This document shows positions 27,957 through 35,642 of a stretch of DNA of 64,000 nt, piece after piece. The notes under the pieces are model-generated. The model saw only the letters and a program-made list of their open reading frames with translations, was not told the origin of the DNA and made no database searches. Both the position numbers and the translations under genes were made by a program. The stretch is from Winogradskyella sp. (lineage in GTDB: Bacteria > Bacteroidota > Bacteroidia > Flavobacteriales > Flavobacteriaceae). The first letter of the stretch is position 1, and each line of letters starts with the position of its first letter. The stretch is taken from assembly GCF_016744625.1 (NCBI RefSeq), contig NZ_JADGDZ010000003.1, positions 42,239 through 106,238 on the forward strand, in the 5' to 3' direction.

Positions 27957-28625
27957 CTACAAATATCCTTTTTCTCGTGCCTCTTGGAGTAAGGATTCGT
28001 CCTTTCCGTCGGTTACAGAAAACAATAATTTGAGCTGTTTTTTTCGTTTTTCTATAGCACTAGTCGAAAGCGGAATATATTCATTTAAGCTTTTTGTTTT
28101 TATCCCTTGAGACAATAAGTGCAAAATTTTTCGATTTATATCGTCTACGTAAATTTCGCTTGTAATGGTCTTTTTTACATAATTACTTACTGTACTACTG
28201 TAATAAGGTGGAAATCTCAGAATTTGTTGAAAGGCATCTGCCAATTCCATTGAAGTGAGATCACTTTTAATTAAAAATCCATCAGGATTTATTTCCTTTA
28301 TAATATTATGAATCCTAAAAGACTCATTAAACATTGTTAGAATAATAATTTTAGCATCTGGCAATACTTGTTTAGCTAAAAGAGCTAAATCTTCTCCAGA
28401 AGCATACTTGCCATCTTCTGATGCAGGTAGACTGATATCAAAAAAGCAGACATCATAATGTGTACCTTTTGAAGCACGATTAATCATTAACTGTGCTGTG
28501 TCACAATTATTAGCCGTATCAATTAGCAAGGTTTGATCATCAGCTTTCGTAGCCATTAATACATTTTGGTAGCCCTCAATAATAATTGGGTGATCATCTA
28601 CCATTAGTATGTTAATATGTTTCAT
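27957..28625 (-). CDS. response regulator, NarL/LuxR type
   Basis: 222 aa; receiver NILMVDDHPIIIEGYQ, DVCFFDISLPAS, IIILTMFNES; C-terminal HTH-like region. Confidence 0.9.
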   Translation of the reverse strand: MKHINILMVDDHPIIIEGYQNVLMATKADDQTLLIDTANNCDTAQLMINRASKGTHYDVCFFDISLPASEDGKYASGEDLALLAKQVLPDAKIIILTMFNESFRIHNIIKEINPDGFLIKSDLTSMELADAFQQILRFPPYYSSTVSNYVKKTITSEIYVDDINRKILHLLSQGIKTKSLNEYIPLSTSAIEKRKKQLKLLFSVTDGKDESLLQEAREKGYL

Positions 28626-30652
28626 GTTGATTGGTTTGTATAGGGAATCTTAACATTAACTTTTGTGCCATCACCAGATTGAGAAGTAAAAGTGATTTTT
28701 CCGTCAATATCCTCTACACGAGAAGTCATATTTTTTAAACCAATACCTTTTTTACTTTTAGAAGTATCAAAACCATCTCCATCATCAATGATGTCTAAGC
28801 AAATTACGCCTTTTTCTAATGAAATACTAATCTTTATAGCTTTAGCATTGGCGTGCTTATAGATGTTTTGCATGGATTCTTGGATAATCCTATAAATATT
28901 TATCTTAGTCTTATTAGAAACTAAATCCCAGCTAATATCGTCTGTATAATCAAAATCATTTTTTAAACCATATGCTTGGGTTTGATTCTCAACAAGTTCC
29001 GAAACAATATCCATAAAACCAGTACCTGAAATAAAGTCGGTATTTAACTCATGGGATATTTTACGGATATCTTCTTCAATAGTTTTAAGCTGACCAATAT
29101 AATTTGCTCTAGTCATCATGGCTTCCTTGCCATCTTTAAAATTCATACTATCTAAACTGAGACGTGTCCCAAAGAGTCTACCCAAAACACCATCATGTAA
29201 TTCTTTAGATACTCTTATTTTCTCTTTAGCTCTTGCTTCATCGACTTTATCTTGTTGACCTAGCATTAAATTATAAATGTCTTCGTTTGCTTTTTGTTGT
29301 ACTTGTACTAATTTTAGTTTTCTGTTTTTTGCGCGTTGAGATATAACGACATATATGAGTATTGCTGTTAATAACAAACCAATAGAGAGAATGGCTAAGT
29401 ACAAATTTTCTTTAGATATTTGTTTGTTTTCTGCTTCTAGTTCGTCAGTTTCATACTCTATTCTAGCAAATTTATTCCTTTCATTTCTCTCAATATTTAG
29501 CAAGCTGTCGCTTAGCTTTATATGTTCGTTTAAATATTTTTTACCATCTTCTCCTTTCTCAATTTTAGACAGAGTCATTAAAGCATCTAAAGTATAATCA
29601 GTGGAAGATAAATTTCTTGAAATATCATAAGTCTCTTTTGCATATTTATACGCGGAATCTATTTTATTTGTTTTGAGATAAAACTTCGACAAATCTGTAG
29701 AAATTGCCATCTTGGTAACCCTATCATCATACTGATTAGCAATTTCATATGCTTTTTGAAATTTTCTCAATAGCCCATTATGGTCCTTACTACCTCTAAG
29801 CAATTGTGTATAAGCAATATTATTAATTATCAATGCATAAAATGTTGGGTCTTCTTCTTCATATTTAGACTTAAGAGGTATTAAGCTTTCGTATAAATCT
29901 AAAGCTTCATCATACCTTCCCATTTGCCTATAAACAAAAGCTTTATTATTGATTGAATAAATCCTATTAATAAACCCATTGCTCATCTTTTCAGCTATAA
30001 CCAATGCTCTATTATGATACTCAATTGATTTGTCAAATTGATTTAACTCAGATGATATATCAGCTACTCTATTATTCAATATCCATAAATCATCTAAATT
30101 GTCTTCGTTCTTAGGTAGATTAGAAAGTATTTTAATGGCGGCAATTGCATTTTTTTCGCTTGAAGTATAATCTTTACCATTATATTGTAAGTCAGCAATG
30201 CTCATCAAAGCATATGATTCTTGCTCAGGATCTTTGAGCTTTGAATAAAATTTTAATGATTTTGTAAAGTAGAAGTATGCACTATCATTCAATCTTATAT
30301 ACTTATAATAACTTGCCAAATTACCACTAGAGACTGCAAGTGCACTTGTATCATTTAGTTTTTCTGCTAATTTGAAGTTTTCTTGATTAAGAGGAATATA
30401 TTTATCAAAATCTTCAGAATAATAGTATAATAAAGAGAGATTTCTATTGGTTTTTAGAATTAAAGAATCTATATCCAATTCAATTGCCATTGTTACAGAT
30501 TTAATAGCATCGTTTTTTCGTTCATCAAGACTATTCGAAGAGTTTTTTGATTTTTTAATTAATTCATCTATTATAAGCAAGTCATCATTTTGGGCAATGT
30601 TTTGTCCAAAAAGAGTAGTAATAGTAAGTAGAAATAAGACGAAAAACTTCAA
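28622..30652 (-). CDS. TPR-containing sensor histidine kinase (HisKA_3 type)
   Basis: 676 aa; TPR repeats, TM, KIRVSKELHDGVLGRLFGTRLSLD, NIYRIIQESMQNIYKHANAKAIKI, DDGDGFDTSKSKKGIGLKNM. Confidence 0.95.
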   Translation of the reverse strand: MKFFVLFLLTITTLFGQNIAQNDDLLIIDELIKKSKNSSNSLDERKNDAIKSVTMAIELDIDSLILKTNRNLSLLYYYSEDFDKYIPLNQENFKLAEKLNDTSALAVSSGNLASYYKYIRLNDSAYFYFTKSLKFYSKLKDPEQESYALMSIADLQYNGKDYTSSEKNAIAAIKILSNLPKNEDNLDDLWILNNRVADISSELNQFDKSIEYHNRALVIAEKMSNGFINRIYSINNKAFVYRQMGRYDEALDLYESLIPLKSKYEEEDPTFYALIINNIAYTQLLRGSKDHNGLLRKFQKAYEIANQYDDRVTKMAISTDLSKFYLKTNKIDSAYKYAKETYDISRNLSSTDYTLDALMTLSKIEKGEDGKKYLNEHIKLSDSLLNIERNERNKFARIEYETDELEAENKQISKENLYLAILSIGLLLTAILIYVVISQRAKNRKLKLVQVQQKANEDIYNLMLGQQDKVDEARAKEKIRVSKELHDGVLGRLFGTRLSLDSMNFKDGKEAMMTRANYIGQLKTIEEDIRKISHELNTDFISGTGFMDIVSELVENQTQAYGLKNDFDYTDDISWDLVSNKTKINIYRIIQESMQNIYKHANAKAIKISISLEKGVICLDIIDDGDGFDTSKSKKGIGLKNMTSRVEDIDGKITFTSQSGDGTKVNVKIPYTNQST

Positions 30653-30704
30653 AGAATACCTTTATTATATAACTCAAAGGTAAATTAAAATAATGTAAGA
30701 CAAA

Positions 30705-30727
30705 AAGCCCTGATAAAATCAGGGCTT
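30705..30727 (-). terminator. terminator hairpin
   Basis: AAGCCCTGAT-AAA-ATCAGGGCTT downstream of the 56-aa ORF. Confidence 0.75.
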
Positions 30728-30751
30728 AATAAAAATTTATAGAAATTAAAT

Positions 30752-30922
30752 TTATCCGTTAGATTTTAATTTTCCTTTGTCTCTTCTGTGAGCAATTAAA
30801 TTATTATTGTCATAAGTCTTGTATGTAGGCTCATTATCAACAACAACATCTTCAGATTGTACACCAGACACAGTCAATAATAATACAGCAACTAAGGCTA
30901 AAGTAATTTTTAAGGTTTTCAT
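30752..30922 (-). CDS. small secreted peptide (56 aa), absent from the supplied ORF track
   Basis: MKTLKITLALVAVLLLTVSGVQSEDVVVDNEPTYKTYDDNNNLIAHRRDKGKLKSNG*; clear signal peptide, followed by terminator. Confidence 0.8.
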   Translation of the reverse strand: MKTLKITLALVAVLLLTVSGVQSEDVVVDNEPTYKTYDNNNLIAHRRDKGKLKSNG

Positions 30923-31412
30923 AAGTATAAGTATTAATTTAGGGTTTAAAAAATAGTCAACATTAACTTTTGCAATACAAAATATTGCGTCGAGGGAATG
31001 GAATGGATAATTAACTATTCTAGGTTGAACCTAAAACTATACTAAAATAAAAACGAGGGATGTTTTTCTAGACAACACGTGCCTAATAGTAAAATGGATT
31101 AAAATTTTCCTTAATAAGTGATTTGAGGTCTTAAGAAGGACTCCAAATATAGAACTAATTATAATGAAATAAATAATAACATCGATTAAATGTCGATATT
31201 TATCGATTAAAAGCAATTATTGTGTTTATAACTTGTTAAAAACTCTATTTAGTCGGTTAAAATGCTTTTTCGAAATCTTCCAAAAAACAAAAAAGCATCC
31301 CAATCTTCTATACAGAAAAAAGGAAAGCCTTTCATTGGTAAATATCCAATAGTATTGGATTTCTACTACGACTCAGATCTTACTCTGAGACAACACAACA
31401 TTTTTATACTAA

Positions 31413-31438
31413 AAAAGCTCTAATTTCTCAGAGCTTTT
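31413..31438 (-). terminator. terminator hairpin downstream of tRNA-Asp
   Basis: AAAAGCTCT...AGAGCTTTT. Confidence 0.65.
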
Positions 31439-31450
31439 AAGCAATTTTAG

Positions 31451-31524
31451 CGGTCTGGACGGGACTCGAACCCGCGACCTTCGCCGTGACAGGGCGACAT
31501 TCTAACCAACTGAACTACCAGACC
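31451..31524 (-). tRNA. tRNA-Asp(GUC)
   Basis: Reverse complement GGTCTGGTAGTTCAGTTGGTTAGAATGTCGCCCTGTCACGGCGAAGGTCGCGGGTTCGAGTCCCGTCCAGACCG; anticodon loop CTGTCAC. Confidence 0.96.
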
Positions 31525-31600
31525 GTTGCTTAATTGCGAGGGCAAATATACACTGCATTTTTAATATCGCAAACAAAAATCATAAAAAATAGATATTTGT

Positions 31601-32530
31601 TTAAACAAATTTTTGACGTTCAATCATGTAGGTTGTAAGTATGCTATTAAAACCAGCGTTAATATCAGCTTCAACATACTTAATTCTATACTGTCCACAT
31701 TTAATTCTTAAGTTATTAAAGTACGCTTTTACAGCCTCTTCATAGTTGTCTTTAATGTTATCAGGATATAAATTGATGTACTCACCAGTTTCTATATCGA
31801 TAAAACGTTTTGGTCTATTATCAAAGTCAAAAGTCAACTCTTTTGCTTTATCAAAAACATGAAACAAGACCACCTCATGTTTATTATGTTTTAAATGTCT
31901 AAGTGCTTCAAATAAATTATCGTCATCCTCTGTGGTCTGAAACATATCTGTAAACACAAATATTAAAGACCTACGATGAATCTTCTCTGCGATTTGATGC
32001 AGATATCTATACGTTTCTGTTGTTTTAGATTCTGGTTTGGCCACAACAGCTTCACCTAACTTATTTAGTAGCATTTGATGGTGACGCTCACTACCCTTTT
32101 CAGGTGAATAAAAATCATACTTGTCACTATAAATACTCAATCCAACAGCATCACGTTGTTTTTTAAGAATGTGCATTAATGAAGCACCTGCCAATGCAGC
32201 AAAAGATATCTTGTTTAGATTATCTATAGATGAACCTGCATTTTCTGGATAGTGCATAGAACTACTATTGTCAATTATAAGATGACATCTTAGATTGGTT
32301 TCTTCATCGTAACGCTTAGTGTATAACCGATCTGTTTTAGCGTAGAGTTTCCAATCTATATGCTTGGTGCTTTCTCCTTGATTATAAATCTTGTGCTCAG
32401 CAAACTCAGCAGAAAATCCATGAAAGGGACTTTTATGCATTCCAGCAATAAAACCCTCAACCACTTGCTTTGCTAGTAATTCTAGGTTTTTAAAACCGCC
32501 TGCTTTATTGAGTTCTTGCTGTATGTCCAT
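31601..32530 (-). CDS. DUF58 domain-containing protein
   Basis: 309 aa; YNQGESTKHIDWKLYAKTDRLYTKRYDEETNLRCHLIIDNSSSM. Confidence 0.94.
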   Translation of the reverse strand: MDIQQELNKAGGFKNLELLAKQVVEGFIAGMHKSPFHGFSAEFAEHKIYNQGESTKHIDWKLYAKTDRLYTKRYDEETNLRCHLIIDNSSSMHYPENAGSSIDNLNKISFAALAGASLMHILKKQRDAVGLSIYSDKYDFYSPEKGSERHHQMLLNKLGEAVVAKPESKTTETYRYLHQIAEKIHRRSLIFVFTDMFQTTEDDDNLFEALRHLKHNKHEVVLFHVFDKAKELTFDFDNRPKRFIDIETGEYINLYPDNIKDNYEEAVKAYFNNLRIKCGQYRIKYVEADINAGFNSILTTYMIERQKFV

Positions 32531-32546
32531 CAGTTATCGAAACTAA

Positions 32547-32575
32547 AAAAGGTTTGCCGTATAGGCAAACCTTTT
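32547..32575 (-). terminator. rho-independent terminator after thioredoxin
   Basis: AAAAGGTTTGCC-GTATA-GGCAAACCTTTT. Confidence 0.8.
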
Positions 32576-32597
32576 ATCATTTCTTTTAGAGTATTGA

Positions 32598-32915
32598 CTA
32601 TAAAAGTGCGTCGATAGCTTCAGCGTAAGCCGTTTTTGGTGCTACACCAACTTGGCGACCAACTACTTCTCCGTTTTGAAAAACTAATACAGTAGGTATA
32701 TTTCTTACTCCGTATTTAGCAGCAAATTCCTGATTTGCATCAACATCTACCTTACCAACTACAGCTTTACCTTCGTATTCTGTGCTAATTTCGTCAATGA
32801 TTGGTCCTACCATACGACAAGGTCCACACCATGCAGCCCAAAAATCAACCACTACTGGCTTATCACTCTTTAATACTGTTTCTTCAAAAGTTGCATCTGT
32901 TATTTCTAATGCCAT
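32598..32915 (-). CDS. trxA: thioredoxin
   Basis: 105 aa; VDFWAAWCGPCRMVGPIIDE, KYGVRNIPTVLVFQNGEVV. Confidence 0.97.
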   Translation of the reverse strand: MALEITDATFEETVLKSDKPVVVDFWAAWCGPCRMVGPIIDEISTEYEGKAVVGKVDVDANQEFAAKYGVRNIPTVLVFQNGEVVGRQVGVAPKTAYAEAIDALL

Positions 32916-33067
32916 AATATTTATTATTTATTGTATTCTACTTCAGTTTAATGTTCTATCTATTGATAGATACACAAAATTAGTCAAAAATTTTGCCAAA
33001 CCTTACATTGGCAGTATTTGATTTGATTATGATACCATTTACGATACATATTCTCTTTACTTTGGCG

Positions 33068-33174
33068 CAACCCAAAGGGTCAGGCTGTACGTTATATCTT
33101 TTTTGTTCAGTAGCTTCGGCTACGCTCAGCCACCAAATAAAAAAGGATGCCACTTCCATCCTTTGCGCAAATGC
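33068..33174. repeat. intergenic repeat-like element with several nested hairpins
   Basis: GCGCAACCCAAAGGGTCAGGCTGTACG ... GTAGCTTCGGCTAC ... GGATGCCACTTCCATCC TTTGCGC; terminal GCGCAA/TTTGCGC complementarity. Confidence 0.5.
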
Positions 33175-33212
33175 AGAATTAATAAGCAACTTTTTAGTTG
33201 CTTATTAATTCT
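33175..33212. repeat. long perfect inverted repeat
   Basis: AGAATTAATAAGCAACT-TTTT-AGTTGCTTATTAATTCT, 17-bp arms. Confidence 0.8.
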
Positions 33213-33266
33213 ATTTACGTAATTTAGCAACCGTAAAGTTGCGTATGCATCAAAAAAACGAATATC

Positions 33267-33698
33267 ATGAACAAAACAATCACAAAAGAAAAGGTATTTA
33301 ATCATCCAATAGAGCAAATCTGGAACGCTATTACAAAAGCCGAAGAAATCTCAACATGGTTTATCCAAGCAGATTTTAAGGCCGAAGTAGGATTTAACTA
33401 CACCTTTAAATCAGAGCCAAACGAAAAAGGTTGCACAACCATAAGCGGAACCGTAAAAGAAGCCAATCCATACAAACTAGTATATACTTGGGTTGTTGCA
33501 GATACCAAAGTAGAAACAACCGTAACTTGGAAACTAGAAACTCAAGGCAACAGCACCAAACTAATACTAGAACATTCCGGAATTGAAAACTACACAGGCG
33601 AAACTGCCATTGTAATGTTTGAGAGTTTTAATGGTGGTTGGGACAATTGCATTAATGGTTTAACAACCTTTTTAAAAGAAGTAGTCAATGCAAGATAA
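33267..33698 (+). CDS. SRPBCC (AHSA1-like) domain protein
   Basis: 143 aa; FNHPIEQIWNAITKAEEISTWFIQADFKAEVG...HSGIENY...ESFNGGWDNCINGLTTFL. Confidence 0.92.
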   Translation: MNKTITKEKVFNHPIEQIWNAITKAEEISTWFIQADFKAEVGFNYTFKSEPNEKGCTTISGTVKEANPYKLVYTWVVADTKVETTVTWKLETQGNSTKLILEHSGIENYTGETAIVMFESFNGGWDNCINGLTTFLKEVVNAR

Positions 33699-34017
33699 TA
33701 TCACCAAATTATTTAAAGCAATTGCAGATCCTACAAGGCGTGATATTTTTCACGCCTTAGTAATAGCTACCTCAGCATTGTCCATAACTCAAATTTCAAA
33801 TCAGTTCTCAATGACTAGACAAGGTGTCACCAAACACATTAAAATTTTAAATGATGCTGGTTTGGTAAAAATGAATGACCAAGGTAGAAATCGCTTTTGC
33901 TATGCTAACCCTAAGCCTTTAAAAGAGATTAATAAATGGATGCAATTCTATTCGCAATTCTGGGATGAATCATTAGACAATTTAGATAATTACCTTAACA
34001 CAAAAAAAGATGCCTAA
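33688..34017 (+). CDS. ArsR family transcriptional regulator
   Basis: 109 aa; LFKAIADPTRRDIFHALVIATSALSITQISNQFSMTRQGVTKHIKILNDAGLV. Confidence 0.95.
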   Translation: MQDNITKLFKAIADPTRRDIFHALVIATSALSITQISNQFSMTRQGVTKHIKILNDAGLVKMNDQGRNRFCYANPKPLKEINKWMQFYSQFWDESLDNLDNYLNTKKDA

Positions 34018-34447
34018 TAAAACTCAAAACCTTTCTAATTCAGATTATAAAAAACAGATTGTTGTGCAATCTAATTCAAAAAAAATATTTAAAGCTTTAA
34101 CAGAAGATATTCATCTTTGGTGGTCAAAAACTAGTCAATCTACACAAAAAACTAATGGACAATTCACTATTCATTTTAAAAATGGTTATTGGTGGACTTT
34201 CAAAATTTTAGAGTTCACTCCAAATACTGAGTTAGTATGGAAATGTATTGACGGAGAACCAGATTTTAATAAAGAATGGATTGGACATGTATTGCATTGG
34301 GAAATTCTTGAAGAAAAACCAGGAATAACTATTATTAACTTTCACCAAGTAGGATTAACACCACAAATTGAATGTTACGATATCTGCTCAACAACATGGG
34401 ATATGTTCATAACTGAAAAGCTAAAACAGTATGTTGAATCAATATGA
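34010..34447 (+). CDS. SRPBCC domain protein
   Basis: 145 aa; KKIFKALTEDIHLWWSKT...HFKNGYWWTFKILEFTPNTELVWKCIDG. Confidence 0.88.
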   Translation: MPNKTQNLSNSDYKKQIVVQSNSKKIFKALTEDIHLWWSKTSQSTQKTNGQFTIHFKNGYWWTFKILEFTPNTELVWKCIDGEPDFNKEWIGHVLHWEILEEKPGITIINFHQVGLTPQIECYDICSTTWDMFITEKLKQYVESI

Positions 34448-34470
34448 TTAAGTAATAAAGTGTGTTAGGT

Positions 34471-35610
34471 TTATAATTCAGATAGCGCTTTAGCCATTGC
34501 TTTATTAATATCCAAACGCAAGGCTCTTTTATCACGGTCTAAAACAAAAATAGCTATACTCGTATTTAGCTCTGGGAAATAATTTACAGCTGTTCCCCAA
34601 AAACCTCCATGGCCAAAACCTTTTACACCATCAATATCTATAGAAGATAAACCCAAATAATAATCACCTTCCATAGGTTGTTTTGGACTAGCCTTAGTAT
34701 ATATTAAATCTAATGTACTAAGTTTTTCAAAGATTAGATTACTGAATAAACTTTGAGAAAACACAGCCAGATCTTTAGTGGTCGATGCTATGCCTCCACC
34801 TCCATACAAATCAAAAGAATGATCTATCTCATAACTATCAAAACCTTCTGAAGTCCAATATTGATGTGCCAATGGCTTTAAATCTTTAGGATACTCTTCT
34901 AAAGTCGAAAACCATGTAGTTTGCATTCCAAGCTTATTATAATTAATTAAATCTCTAATAGACGTATAAAATGGTTTGCCAGTTATACCTTCAATAATTT
35001 CAGTCAGTAATAAATAATTAACATCAGCATATGTAAACACATCTCCAGCTTCACCTAAAGGGTCACCCAAAGTCATCGCTAATTTAATTTGTTCATCTCT
35101 TGTATATTTATGCTTTGGGTTTTTTTTTATCATTTCCATATAAGCATCAGTAGTCGCATAATCATGAATACCACTAGTATGATTTAATAATTGTGCTACT
35201 TTAATTTGAGACGTATTATAACCATCTGCTTTAAGTAAGCTATTGGTCTTCTCAAAAATTAAAGTATCAATGGCTTGATTTAAATCTAATTGAGATTGTT
35301 CAACTAATCTTAAAATCGTTGCGCTAACATAAGTCTTAGTGTTACTTGCTATCAAAACAGGATGATCTTTAGATAGAGATGCATTCGTATTTTTATCTGA
35401 AACACCTACTGCTCCACTCCAAGAAATGCTTTTATCTGGCGCTTCAATATGGACCATGAGTCCAACAGCACCTTTATTCTGAGCATAAATTGAATCTAAA
35501 ATGGATTGGAGAACTTCTGTTTTATCCTTTTCAATAGTTGGTATCTCCTTCTCTTCTTTACAACTAAGGAAAAGTAGAATCGCCAAAATACTTAATATAG
35601 TTTTTTTCAT
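34471..35610 (-). CDS. serine hydrolase (beta-lactamase/class C family), lipoprotein
   Basis: 379 aa; lipobox LFLSC; SNTKTYVSA (SxxK), YADVNYLLLTEIIE (YxN), GHGGFWGTA (HGG). Confidence 0.92.
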   Translation of the reverse strand: MKKTILSILAILLFLSCKEEKEIPTIEKDKTEVLQSILDSIYAQNKGAVGLMVHIEAPDKSISWSGAVGVSDKNTNASLSKDHPVLIASNTKTYVSATILRLVEQSQLDLNQAIDTLIFEKTNSLLKADGYNTSQIKVAQLLNHTSGIHDYATTDAYMEMIKKNPKHKYTRDEQIKLAMTLGDPLGEAGDVFTYADVNYLLLTEIIEGITGKPFYTSIRDLINYNKLGMQTTWFSTLEEYPKDLKPLAHQYWTSEGFDSYEIDHSFDLYGGGGIASTTKDLAVFSQSLFSNLIFEKLSTLDLIYTKASPKQPMEGDYYLGLSSIDIDGVKGFGHGGFWGTAVNYFPELNTSIAIFVLDRDKRALRLDINKAMAKALSEL

Positions 35611-35642
35611 AATTATGAGATTCCTGTTTTCGAAGGAATTTG

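Noticed and set aside
31262-31423. 53-aa + strand ORF as a confident gene
   Set aside because: No signal peptide or domain, overlaps palindromes and the tRNA terminator; kept only as a weak observation.
32980-33317. Several 60-79 aa ORFs on both strands between trxA and the SRPBCC gene
   Set aside because: They lie over hairpins of the repeat element and overlap each other; no recognisable domains.
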